From positions 16,084,578 to 16,148,577 of the forward strand of contig NC_045149.1 in NCBI RefSeq assembly GCF_008831285.2: a stretch of DNA of 64,000 bases. Direction: 5' to 3'. The stretch comes from Nymphaea colorata. Lineage: Eukaryota > Streptophyta > Magnoliopsida > Nymphaeales > Nymphaeaceae. The notes beneath the pieces were generated by a model. It did not search any database. It was not told where the DNA came from and worked only from the letters and a program-made list of their open reading frames with translations. The translations under genes were made by a program, and so were the position numbers. This document shows, piece by piece, positions 11,378 through 23,449 of this stretch; the stretch's first letter is position 1, and every line of letters starts with the position of its first letter.

Positions 11378-11889
11378 AGAGATGAAGCCAAAGCCACCAC
11401 TGTTTTTAAAGCTTCCAGGTGTTGGGAGATCGAATTTTTTTTATGTAACATCAGGAGTCAGGACAGAAAGGGTCACCCCCACAGAAGGAGCGTTGTCACG
11501 TTGCTACATCTTCATCTGTCTTCTCCAGCTCCAACTCCAACTCCAACTTGAACTCCTTCCCTTGTCGACTGCACTGCACTGCACTGTTCTCTACTTTGAA
11601 GTCCGCACCTTCTTCTATTCTTTATTCTTGATTGCTCCCCGTTTCATTTTCTTAATCTGGATGTAGCGATTTTGTTGTTATTTGAATTCATTTTCCTTTT
11701 TCTTCATCTGTGGATTGTGGGGTCCTTGATCTCCGTTTTTTTTGTCCTTCCAACTATTTTCTTTTTGGCATTTCTTTTTCTCTTTCTTTCATGATTTGTC
11801 GTTGTCTCTTATCTGTTTCTTTTTTTACCGGTGAAAGGAAACTCACCTTATGTTTGGACTATCTTGTTCTGCCTTTTCTTCTCCATTGT
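11378..11889. other. Upstream region of TPST copy C, no gene seen
   Basis: Pyrimidine-rich intergenic DNA between the hAT element and the copy C start. Small open frames here have no recognisable domain. Confidence 0.5.
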
Positions 11890-11890
11890 C

Positions 11891-11900
11891 CCATATATAG
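11891..11900 (+). promoter_or_regulatory. Possible TATA box of TPST copy C
   Basis: The sequence ccatatatag lies 76-85 bases upstream of the proposed ATG at 11,976, a plausible position for a TATA box with a short leader. This is inferred from position and sequence only. Confidence 0.4.
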
Positions 11901-11975
11901 ATAGAGGCTGAGGGATTATGTTTTCATCTAAACTTGTTCAAGGCCTTCCTTCACTGAGAGGGAGAGAATCGAGAG

Positions 11976-14900
11976 ATGTCTCGTTGGATTCTAACGGTGC
12001 TTTTGGCGGCAGGTATGTGTGGAAGCAGCCACATAATTCATGCGTATCAGTTACCACTACTGTCTTCCTTCCTTCTCTAGCTGCATTTCTTGTTTCCCTT
12101 TCCCGCCAATGATATAATCTTTTTCAAACGTTGAATTGCCCCACATATGCAACCGATCAGCGGTCATTTTGCCAACATTAATGGCCATTGCGTCTTCGCA
12201 CGAGGAAGATTTTGAGAGCTGCGAAAGTGTCGTGCTTGGGTGGAGAGATGGATCTATCTCTGATGGGTCTACAACTATTGAAGCGCAACAGTCCAGTCTG
12301 CAGAACTTGCTTTTCTTCCTCCATGTGCCCAGAAGCGGAGGTCGCTCATTCTTCCACTGGCAAGTGTTTCTATTTCTCTCTACTTCTTAAGGGCGGGTTT
12401 GGATGCCACTTCAAAACCTCTACTTAGGTTTTGGGCCACTCTCAGAAAGTGTTGGGATGACAAGAAAATGGAATGGGTTGTCACAAAACAGCGTTTTTTG
12501 CATGAGTCATCAAAAACAAAGTTTTGAAAAAATAGTTTTAAATCAATTTATCGCAATTTTAACTCGATTTTATCATGATTTTTCAATTTTTTTTATTTAA
12601 ATTTTTGTTTTTATTTTTTTTTTCAACTTTTGTTTCATTGTTTTATTTCCTCTTGTTTTCAAGAGTTTAACATGACCTCCTAAATGCAAATACAATATAA
12701 CAAACATTTTGATTTTTTTTTAAAAAAAAAACTCCGAGACTTTTTTGAGATTTTCCTTAAAAAAAATAACTTTGCCGACTATGTCATATGGGTGCGGATA
12801 TGATACGGGTACGAGTATGGTTAAACGGGTATGGACATAGATGCGGATATGACAAAAATGATAAAATTAAAAAAAAACATTAAATTAATAGTTCACTCTT
12901 GTAAGAAAGTTTGTTTTATCACAAAAGTACTTAATATTTGAAAGGATTGTTCATGAAAATAATTGGATACATCACAAAAAAATGATAAAATGAAATAAAA
13001 AACATTAAATTAATAGTTTATTTTTTTGGCATGTCCCACCAGTGTCCTGTATCCAAATATGCGCGTCCGCATATTGGATACAGGTACGTGAGCTAAACCC
13101 ACGTATCCATGTGACAGAGTTTGCCAAAAAACACCCAAGAATGATATTGGTGGCTATGGTACTTATATTATTACTTGGTTAAATAATTAATCATATTAAT
13201 CCTCTCAAGAATTAGCACATTTTTTCTATTAAGGCACATATGCACAACAAATGATGCCACTAAGGGCAACATTATCATATGGCGCTAAAAAACCCAATCA
13301 CAGCATCCATCTGAAGAAACTGAAAGCCGTGCGATAAAACAAACCTATTGAATTGTTTATAAAATGTCCCAAAGGTTGTATATGTATATAATTGCCAACA
13401 ATCATATTTGTAACTTTCATTAAATATTTAAAAAACTCATCCTCAAAAACTCATTTTTTTTATCCAAACGAAAAGCTGGTTTTAAATAGTGAAAGCCTGC
13501 TGGTCATACAAAATAGGCAAACTAGGCTTTCAAGAACGCATTAGAAAACCAAATCAGGTTTTTACAAAATGTGGTTTGATTTTGCAAAAACCAAGTTTTA
13601 GTTTTAGAGGTGTTATCCAGATGGCCCGGCCAAAATTTCTCGATTTATTTTGTGAATGCTCGATCATGCTTGCTTTGTGGGTGGTGCGGAGACCATTAAC
13701 TAACCTTTTTCTTGGTTGTGTGTGTGTGTGTGTGTGTGTGTGTTAGCTTTCTGAGGCATCTGTTCCGAAACCTAGAGTGCCCCTGCTCATATGGCGAAAA
13801 TCTACCCTTCGATCCGAGGTCCGACACCTGATCCGTTCTCTACTTGAACTTCACTACCTTGTTCTTTGGCCCCGTGGGATATGTTGTTTGATTTGTAACC
13901 ATTGGCATGTCGCTTCTTTCTTCCTTCCTATAACGTTGACGATTGATTGATTGTGGGATCCGAGTTCTTGCATTGCGTGCAGTGAGTCCAAGTGTAGAGT
14001 GTTTGTTGCACACCGTGGGTACGACTTGACGTCCAAATTACCGATGGACAAAACTTCGGTGCTCACTGTGCTGCGGCATCCGGTGGCTCGAGTACTGAGC
14101 AGCTACGAGAAGGCTGTGGAATGGGGAGCTCGGTTTCTGGCCCACGCTCATTCCGCTTCCGCCGCCCAGATCACGGAGAAGTTTCGGAGAGAATGGCGTG
14201 ATATGACGGTGCTAGATGCATGGCCATGGAATTACCTTCTCCCATGGACGATTGAAGACCTATTTGCAAGGGTAAAATCTACCTACCTACCAAAATTTCT
14301 GTCTCCCATTTCATTTCTTTCTGCAGTGAAACTTCTATATTCACATGGCCCTCTGCCCTCTTCCCCGTCAGACCAATTACACAGACGAGCCTCTGCTGCT
14401 TGCCCCTCTTACTTACGTTTCATCATTATCATTGTGAAACAACAAAGCTGTCCAAATTTTTAGCAAAGGACAACTCGATTATTCAACCCTTAACATTTAT
14501 TTAAAAGAATGTTTCAACACGACACTCCCGACAATGCCGTCTCGGGAAACTACATTTTTGGAGTGTAGTTTGGCTGGCGTGAAAATTAGGTTCAAGATCG
14601 TAATCCTTATCCTCTCTAGTTACTTTTTTTTTTTTTTAAAAAAAAAAAGAGGAAAAAGAAAAAGCAATTGTTTTGAACGTGTCACACAAACAAGCCAGTT
14701 TTTAAAAAATAATTCAAAAGCTACTTTTCACAAGACAACTTGTTTTTTTGAGGATGTCATTCAATAAATACTTTAAAAATTAATAAATAACTTTTGATTT
14801 TTAAATAAGACTTGAGATTTTTTTTTAATGGGTCACTAAATATATTCTTAACAAACTTTCAATTGATTGACCATGAAGCAATGAGCTGGATTTCATAGAG

Positions 14901-15829
14901 CTATTCCATATAACCGGACCCAAATTCACCCACATATCAACATAAATTAACGTCTCAAAAAGTGAGTAAGCATAAGCTCCATGGAGACCCCACCTGTCTC
15001 CTCCGCTACAAAGAATCATTAGTTCAGCCCAATGCTTGAGCAAATAATAAATAGCTGATGCTAACTTTTGAAAGATAATAAATACGTACTCAACTTTTAA
15101 GTAAAATTTTCAAAGAGCTGCCTACTAAAGAGACAATTTTTAATGTGGAATGAAAGTAGCTCTTACTCTTCTGTTGGTCAATGAAAATATTTTTTGTCTT
15201 TCATAAATGTACTGTTGTTATTTTGACATAGTTGGATTTCAAGTTACAAAGCAACTTTGTAAAAAGTAATGGGTTCTTTGTAGAAACAGCATTTAAAGAA
15301 GAGTTTGGAAAAGAGAAATTCCTTTGAGACCAAAAAGGAAAAAAAAAAAGAGAGTGAGAGGATGAAAAAAGAAGAGAAGGGGAATGACCATGCACACCAA
15401 GGATGCTTCATCCCAAGCATGAAATAAGTGATTTTTGAAGAGCAATATGAGCAAAACTCTATCAGCATTAAAAGGAAAGTTTATATTATTGTTTTCTTGT
15501 ATGAGGTTAGAAAAACCCTTGAGATAAGTGTTTTCTTTTTGGTGCATTGTTTTGAGTTAAACATAACATATGTTACTGTGAATGTCAAAATATATATTGT
15601 CTTATGTCTATAAGTTAAAAGAAGCCAATAGTGAAGGTACGTTGTCTTTTTTGCTTTATGCTCCTGCTACACACACGAAATCTTTCTCTCTCTTTTCTTC
15701 TATCTAGGGGACTTCTTGTTCCCAAATTTTGTAATGAGCTCCCATTTTATCGGCTCTCTATCTCTCTCTCTCCCCCCCCCACTCTGTTCAAAGCTAGTGC
15801 GCCATTTGGTTAACAGTTAACTTAGTGAG

Positions 15830-15861
<32 letters not shown>

Positions 15862-18800
15862 CTCTCTAACAATACCTTATTAGTACTTCAAAGGTATTGA
15901 TGATATGAGAGTGAGTTGCGTGTACCGCTCCATGCATGCAAAATATATACAGAGAAAAAAAAGATAGGAGCTAGGGTATTTTAGAAATTATTTTAAAAAA
16001 TGTCATTTTTTAATCGTTTAACTTTTTCTGTTTTTTTTTTTCCTTACAAAAATGTTTTTAACACAAAAAAATTGTGCACCAGCGTGTGCATATAACCAGC
16101 TCAGTGATGATATTGGTGGTTGTAGGCTAAATTATATAAGTCACAAGGGATACTTGCATTCTAACTACTATTCAATGATTTGCCTAATTAACAGGGGCAT
16201 GGGCAGATTGAAGGAGGCCAGCAGGGGCCATGACCCCACTCAAATTAAAAAAAAAAAAATCAATGTAATGTAACAAAAAAATCATTTAGCTTTTTTAAAA
16301 ATCATATTTTGAAAAATACAACTTAGTAAAAATTCTTAGTTCCACCCCTGCTCATGAATACACCTTCTTTTGCTTGTCTAACATTGTGCGTGTGTTCATC
16401 TTCAGAGGAATGCTAGAGGAAATGAAAGGGTAATGGAAGAAATCAAAAATCCATACGACATCGAAGAGATCGTCATGCCATTACATGCTTTTATTAATGA
16501 TCCGCTTGCACATGAACTCATCCATAATGGTGCCACTTTTCAGGTACACATAATTGTTCACTGCACGTATTGTTGTATTCACCTGCTTTTACATATACGA
16601 TACGATAGATTGCGCACCCATATGCATCCATTAATTTCTTACACCTTCTGCCTAGTTATCATTTATCAATAAAGCTAATTAAAGGGCCTGCAGTTCAAAT
16701 TTTACCATGTTAATTTTCCTATTCAATCAATCGTTCAGGTAGCTGGATTGACAAACAATTCCTGCTTAAAAGATTCCCATGCTGTGCGCCGCTGTGTACA
16801 GAAGCACCCATCACTTGGACGATACGTACTCGATGTTGCGAAGGTGGGCAAATGCACCAGCCAACTGCTAGTTGTTGAGTGGACAGACCCAACGAAATGC
16901 CTTCTTCCTACAAGTGAAGCCGCATGTTGTTAATTTTCCAGGAAACTTAGGCAAAAAGCACTTATCAGTGCCACTAAATAATTAGATGTATATTTCAGGA
17001 AAGATTGGAGAAAATGTTCCATATTGCACTCACAGAGAAACATAAAGAGTCAGCCAGAATGTTTGCTGAAGCAGTTGGTGCGCAAGCGATTTCGGAGCTG
17101 CAAGCCCTAGCATCTCAACCTAAAGCAGCAGCTAACAATGGCGCAGGTATATCTAGTAGCATCCCATATTTAATTTGTTTGAGTTCAACAGGCTTTTTGT
17201 TTTTTGAAAGATGCTCTACTGATCAATTGGTTAATTCGTCAATACCATGCGATGCACTTGACTAAATGAGTTTGCGTTCACTGCCCTAGCTTGAGGAGAA
17301 GCTGGTAGAGAAATTGTCAAGTAGCATTTATGTGAATATATTGAGAAGCTTTTTACACTGACGTCTGCAGTTGTACTCTGCTGGAGCTTGTCGTGTGGCA
17401 CTCAAATGTAAGAAGCAAGTCCGTATGGTGGAGCTGTTTGGTAAATGCTTGCTTTGGGGTATTAATGAAATTCACCGGAAACTCTAACTGCGCCTGTTGC
17501 CTGGGAAGCAAATAATATATTCATCCGTTATCTGATTAATTAGATTCCTCTTGCAGTTGATCAGAGTCGTTTTCTAATTGTAAGAAGCATGCTTGTGTGA
17601 CTGCATAACGTATCCGACCTTGAAACGTGTCTATGACCTTTTCTGTGGCAGAGTCAAGCGGTTCCCTTAACTATTCTGTAATGGAAAATCGAAGCAATCT
17701 CGAGCAGGTGAGCAAGAATTAGCTAAGGCCCGTGATAAAAAAAAGGAGTAAACGTTAATGCATCCTTTTCCTTAAGCTGTTGTAGAGATTATAATATAGT
17801 ACAGGCTAATTGTCTTTCCTTTTTCATTGAGAAGCTCATCAGTTAACAAGCCTTTTGACAAGTCCATCTTTTGATTGGTGGCGTAGAATCCAGCTGTTAT
17901 CGTCTTTCCGCGCGATGTTATCTTCGGCAGTGACGAAGTAATCCCATACCCAAATGTAAGCCATAGCCGATTCCCCATTAACTTTCCGCAATAACAATGT
18001 CCCAATTAATTCGTTAATTAATTAGTGAACCAGCAAACTGACGATGGAACTTTCTGTAGCAGATGACTATAGCTAAACTAATGGAGGCCTATGACAAGTG
18101 CCTCTCTAGAATGGGCAAGTATGAAGCGGATCGGCGTTCGTCTTCTCTAAAATATGTATCTCCTGTCCTCTACTCAAAAGAGGTAAATATATCAAACATT
18201 TGTTAGCATATGTGCTCCTGGAAAAGGCGTTTGTTTACTATATCTGTTCTGGCAAAAGGCGGTCCATTAACAGCAGATTGATGTGAGATATGCCTCATTT
18301 TGGCTGCAGAAATCATATTTTAGCACCATGCATCAAGTTTTAACTTGAATTTGAGCACGAAACATGACTAAAACTAAAGTTGTTTAATTGCTAGTTTCGC
18401 ATACAGGCCCCAGGGAAAAGTGTGGTGAATGACACATCTCGTTATTCGAACATATTTCATCCTGTAGATGTACTTAATTATCATGCCTCTATGTTAGTTG
18501 CTGTTTACACTTACTTTTATTCATTGTTAAGAGGTTCAAACACTTTGTTTGATGAGTAATTTCTGAAAATAACATCTACGAGCTTTCTTTGGCAATTGAA
18601 AAGAATAATCTATGCTCCTTGCACATCTCTTGAAGGGTGGGGACCGTCGTACTTTTAATTATTGCAATTTTCTCTGTTACATATGTTCTCTTTTGTTGTT
18701 TGGTATTCGCTTGGAATATTATCTAAAATTTTTACTTTTCTATTAAATCGGTGAACTATAAAATCTTCAAAAATTCAAAAGATTTGTCAAAGAGCTTTTA

Positions 18801-19405
18801 AAATTAAGTAAAATAATGATCTATAATTTTGTGCCAACGATAAATAATGATAATAATCAATAATGGACACTAAGTACTGTAAAGCAAGTATGGAAGAGAT
18901 TACACACCAAAAGCCGCACCGAAAAGATTATCAATTACGCTGGTCCACAACACTATATCCCGTACCCGCAACATTGGGCTCCCAATGCCCTTTAGTTTTG
19001 ATTTCTGAAAGCTTTGAAACTTGTAGGGACGAAGAAGTATTCCAGAGAGTACCATCAAGCATATAGTATCTTTGAACAGTCTCGATGTAGAACTTCACAA
19101 GCATGCACAGAAGATCTTCGAACAACGGCAGCAGCGCCTCCTGTCGAGCCGCAAAAAGGCCAGCGATAACTTATTTTCCTTTCCTCTCTTATTCTTTCCT
19201 GCATGCATGTCGTGTCGTGGTCGTCAGTTTACTGATCCATATATTGTTGCAGGAAAGTCGTGATGATGATGAGGAGAATAATAGCATAAACAGCTGGTCC
19301 ACCAGAAAAGGCTTTATAGTAGTTCCCCTCACGCTCATGTCCCTCGTTTGTACTCTCCTGCTTGTAATTGCGCGATTAAGAGCTTTGAAGCTCAAGAATC
19401 ACTAG
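11976..19405 (+). CDS. TPST: Tyrosylprotein sulfotransferase copy C, complete 11-exon gene
   Basis: Plant TPST transfers sulfate from PAPS to tyrosines of secreted peptide hormones in the Golgi. The phase-consistent exons are 11,976-12,012; 12,161-12,359; 13,747-13,818; 13,983-14,271; 16,406-16,543; 16,739-16,843; 16,999-17,146; 17,652-17,707; 18,063-18,182; 19,027 to about 19,158; and 19,253-19,405 (TAG), giving about 482 residues. Exons 1 and 2 join into a signal peptide (MSRWILTVLLAAAVILP...). The PAPS-site motif FLHVPRSGGRSFFHC spans exons 2-3. LRHPVARVLSSYE and LDAWPWNYLLPW lie in exon 4. NPYDIEEIVMPLH and IHNGATFQVAGLTNNS lie in exons 5-6. A C-terminal membrane helix and basic tail lie in exon 11. 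Intron 2 uses a GC donor (12,360-12,361). The exon-10 donor is unresolved. No stop or frameshift is seen, so I infer a functional gene. Confidence 0.88.
12771..13128. mobile_element. Possible MITE in intron 2 of TPST copy C
   Basis: The left end (tttgccgactatgtcatatg) and the reverse complement of the right end (ttggcaaactctgtcacatg) form imperfect inverted repeats about 360 bp apart. The interior is AT-rich, with an internal direct repeat containing 'aaacattaaattaatagtt' near 12,876 and near 13,000. I could not find a clear target-site duplication. Confidence 0.4.
13717..13743 (+). repeat. (TG)n microsatellite at the intron-2 acceptor of TPST copy C
   Basis: An uninterrupted TG run ends three bases before the acceptor AG (13,745-13,746). 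It takes the place of the usual polypyrimidine tract. Confidence 0.9.
15829..15868 (+). repeat. (CT)n microsatellite
   Basis: A CT run of about 40 bp with one interruption, in intron 4 of TPST copy C. Confidence 0.9.
16192..16351. mobile_element. Small hAT-type MITE
   Basis: The left end caggggcatgggcag and the reverse complement of the right end (caggggtggaactaag) begin with the CAGGGG typical of plant hAT MITEs. The 8 bases flanking each side (ctaattaa and ctcatgaa) agree at 6 of 8 positions, consistent with an aged target-site duplication. About 160 bp with an A-rich interior and no coding capacity. Confidence 0.5.
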
Positions 19406-19945
19406 GAATTGGTGTCTTCAAACGTGCAGATTCCCATAAAAGCATAAAGCACTTTTTGTGCCATTCGCAATGTTCCTTTTCCCTGCGTCTAGGTGTTAGC
19501 ATGCATGATTTCCAACTGTACTAGCAACTTTTAAATGTGTGTCGCGTCAGGGATGTGTCGAATAATAGTCTTGGCACTTTGAATGGCATGTACTAAGTGC
19601 ACCAGTTCTGGTGCAATATCTTCTGATTACTTGGGTACGACAGCCTAAGATTTCTTTGGACCGATTATTTTGTCCACCTCACACTCTTGCACAAGCACCT
19701 TTGCACATGCGCGTGACAAAAGAAAAAATCCTCTTGCTTCTCACAGCACACCAGCGGATGCATGAGGTGGTATGTCGTGATTGGAGGAAAACATTGGATG
19801 TCCGGAGGATTTAGCACCTATATATATACATATAGATGAAAAGTCGATTGTTGCTAGTGCTAGATGGTTGCTAAATAGTTAAAATTTGGAAATTCATCAC
19901 TAACAGTACCATAAATGACCTTCAAGCGATCATAAACCTTCGGAG

Positions 19946-22900
19946 TGAGTCCAACTGTAGAACGTTTGCTACACACCGTGGGTACGACATGATGTCCAGA
20001 TTGCCCAAGGATAAAACTTCGGTGCTAACAATACAGCGGCATCCGCTGGATCGAGTGCTCAGCAGCTTCGAGAAGAATGTGGAATGGGCAGCCCTGTATC
20101 TGCTTTACCCTAATTCAGCTTCCGCCGCTCAAACTGCGGAGAAGTATCCGAGGGAACGGCGTGTCCCGACTCTGCTAGATGCTTGGCCATGGAACTACCT
20201 GCTGCCATGGATGACGAAGGACCTATTGGCAAGGGGTATATATATATCTTTCATTTTTGCACTTTTTCTTCTTATAATTTGATTACAATATTTGGAAAGA
20301 TACAGAGAAAGTAAGCTTCCTGTACTTGAACGTGTGGGTAGACAACCCCAGGCCGCATCTCATATGATTCGTCAACAGCAGGTTAATTTGCGGGAACATT
20401 TTTCAGTGGTCACTATCTTAATATCAGATCCAGCAGTGTCAAATACCCGTATCTGCTTTATTGCTGATGACATCCCTTGTGTTGCTGATTAATTGCCGAA
20501 AACTGTGTGGTTCTGTCTGTCCTACCCCCTCAGACCAATATAGTTATACACGTACCAATAGTATATACGTCTAAGAATAATGTGCAGGTAGGCTAAGCCC
20601 CATCAAATAACAGGGGCAGTATACATTTTAGAATAATGTGGTGGTAAGCTAAGCCCCATTAAATAATAGAGAGCTCATCAACTTTTCAATGGTCTCTAAG
20701 GGGTCAAATGAACATCATCTGAGTGTTGTATAAATCTAACTCAAATGGGGTCATATTCATAGGAAACCTATTTGAGCGTTCCATGAGTTTATCACAAATT
20801 TATAGCTTGTTCCTTATACTAGGTTTTGTTTCTAAAACCTGGTTTGCCTTCAAAACTCGATGTTGGGTGAGTTTGGATGACATTTTCAGAAAATTTAATT
20901 GATTTCCAAAAGGGAAAAGGTGAGTGAATAACTTTTATCCCCATATGGTTATTCACCAAAAAAAAAAAATGTTTTGGGTGTATCACTCAAACACAAAAAC
21001 CATTTTTTTTTTACTTATTAAGAAACTTAGTTTTCATAAAATCAGGTTTCCTGGAAATGGGTTTGTGAAGGCGTCCCCAAATTCCCGTTAACTTTCAAGT
21101 GAAATTCTCAAAGAACTGCCAATTAATAAAAATTATTCTAATTTTGTATCTTATACGTGCAATTTTATTGCTATGGTCATGTGAAAGCTAAAAGGAAAAA
21201 AAAAAGTTTTAGTGACAGGAATCCACATATTTTGGTTCTGATTCCTTTGTACAGATGTTTAGTAAAGATAAATGTTTTCTAACGCGACTTTTTCCACCAG
21301 TCAATAAATACCCTTTTTTTGTAGTAGTGAAAAAAAAAAAATCATATAGAACACCTGCCAAGAAAGAAAGCCGGTTGACTTTCTTTTGACAAAATGGAGC
21401 GAAGGCTGCCACTCGATGCTCAACTCTTAAAAGTTAATAAATATGTACTTAAGTGAGATTCTTAAAGAGATGCCTAGTAAGAAAAGAAAACATTAATTAG
21501 ATGTAAAATGATAAAAAAAAGTATCACCTGTAAAGATCATCTTCTCTCGTGACCAACGAAAGTTACTTTAATCTTTTTATATTAAAAAATAATATTTTTT
21601 CAGTAAAGCAATTCTCCGACCACCTATGTTTGTTAAGTTGTAAAAATTTGAACAGTGACTTGTTGTTTGTCTCTCTTTGTTTAGGCAAATTTTTGTAACC
21701 CTTTCGTACTGCCATACTAATTTGAATGGCATTGTATTGTATGAAAAAGGGAAATGCATGCCTACCCTGCAGTTTATCCCATATATCTGCTTCTTGATTT
21801 AATCCTCACAACACTTATTGAGGGACATCAAGTCTTCTAACGGATACGTGATGCATATTTCACATCCCAACGTAACCATAGACGCCGGTAGTAAAGGAAA
21901 TGAAAAAGCTTCACTAGCGTTAGACTTGTTCAACAAAAACAAGAAGAAAAAAAAAAACGTAAGTTTGAGCCTTGTTGTAAAATTCATTTGCAAGGGAATC
22001 GAGCGTTGCGGATAAATTCCGAGTGCTCTCCCGACCTGTCATAGCCAATATGAGTTCAGCTCCCAGGCATTATTATATTAAAAGTCCATTGAGTCCATCG
22101 TCTAACTGAACCAGTCAACATGGATGACATTGACATCATATATATTCAATCTAAACAAATACTAGAACACCATCAATCCACTCTCAAACAATATTACAAG
22201 CAATCAAGTAGGGGATGAAGTTCACTCTAGCTGGTATATTGTTCCCGATTCATATATTGCAAGCCCCAACTTAATTGTGCAGGTTCGTGCATATAGAAGA
22301 GACAAGAAATCAGAGCAAAAAGTCTTAACAAGTTTGCAATAGAAGATCTAGTACCCACACTGGACGAAACAGAAACAGGCCGCAACTGGCTCAGGAACTG
22401 TAACTCTACATTCAATAAGAAAACCCACACAACCATGTTAAGCACAGAGGATAATTTGACCTTAAAACAAGAGAAATTAAGATATATATTGATTCCACCT
22501 TTCTCTCTCTCCCTCTCTCTCTTGCATACATAATCTCAGAGGTAGTACAGTAAATATATATATATATATATATAGATGATATTTGTCACCCAATTATAAC
22601 AGCATAAACAATGTAAATGACAAGTGATGCCTGCGTTGCAATTGGCGTTCTGAAAATTCATATCGTCATATATATTGAGAATGTTTGCTGAAGCAGTTGG
22701 TGAACAAGTGATTTCTTAGCTAGCATTCCAACCTAAAGCAGCAGCAACTGTAGCTAAGAATGATGCAGGTATATATAGTAGCTTCCTCATATTTAATTTG
22801 TTTCAATTGAATAATCTATGAGTTTCTGAAGAAACCTTTCTGAAATTTAGTTAATTACGTCCAATACTATGTGACGCATGCAGCTGTCTGAACAAATTTG

Positions 22901-23313
22901 CATTCACTGCCTAGCATGAAGAGAAGCTGGTGGGTATGGCTAGCTATTTGCATGTATGTGAATTTACTGTGAAACTATTGAAACTAACGCCTATATAGCA
23001 GTACTTCCGTGGGATTCTCGACCTTTTAAACACTCCAAACTCTAAGGCCCCGTCTGTACGTATGGTGAAGTTGCTTGGTATATAAATAATGCTTGAGGAT
23101 GTGAAACTTGAAATTCTGATCGTGACTGTTGCCAGGGCTCAAATGTTCCTTTCTCCGGTTAATTAGATTTCTAAACTTGTAGTTCACCAGAGTTATTTTA
23201 GAATTGTAAAAATTAGATATCCAAACCATGAAACGTGCCTATGACCTGTTGTGGCAGAGTCAAGCGCTTTCTTCAGCTATTTCGAAATGGAAGATCCGAG
23301 CAATTTTGAGCAG
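19946..23313 (+). pseudogene. TPST copy D, broken paralogue
   Basis: The exon-4 equivalent (19,946-20,234) has exactly the 289-nt length of copy C exon 4 and is fully open, with SVLTIQRHPLDRVLSSFEKN and LLDAWPWNYLLPW. An extra G then precedes the donor (20,235), shifting the phase. Equivalents of exons 5 and 6 are not found in the following 2.4 kb. An exon-7 remnant (22,679-22,768; RMFAEAVGEQVIS) has an in-frame TAG right after those residues. The exon-8 remnant (23,258-23,313; ESSAFFSYFEMEDPSNFEQ) has lost its donor: GT is TT at 23,314-23,315. Homology to copy C intron DNA stops near 23,445. These lesions make it a pseudogene. Confidence 0.82.
22554..22574. repeat. (TA)n microsatellite
   Basis: Uninterrupted TA run within the copy D region. 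Confidence 0.85.
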
Positions 23314-23449
23314 TTAAGGGAGAAACTAAGGCCAACATTGCTTCTGGCCGTTCTAGAGATTGATTATATATATTAAAGGTTAATTATGTTTCCTATCCCT
23401 TTGAGAAGTTATAATTATAAGCTCCTCAGTTGACAAACATTTTGACATG

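Larger units (their letters stand above)
14272..16405. other. Intron 4 of TPST copy C (2.1 kb)
   Basis: Bounded by the GT donor at 14,272 and the AG acceptor at 16,404-16,405. It holds a poly-T/poly-A inverted pair near 14,622-14,650, a CT microsatellite (15,829-15,868) and a small hAT-like MITE (16,192-16,351). No other coding signal is seen. Confidence 0.75.

Noticed and set aside
11918-12112. 64-codon frame starting at 11,918 as the TPST start
   Set aside because: The overlapping ATG at 11,976 in another frame gives a proper signal peptide, a strong CAG|GTATGT donor and a phase match to exon 2.
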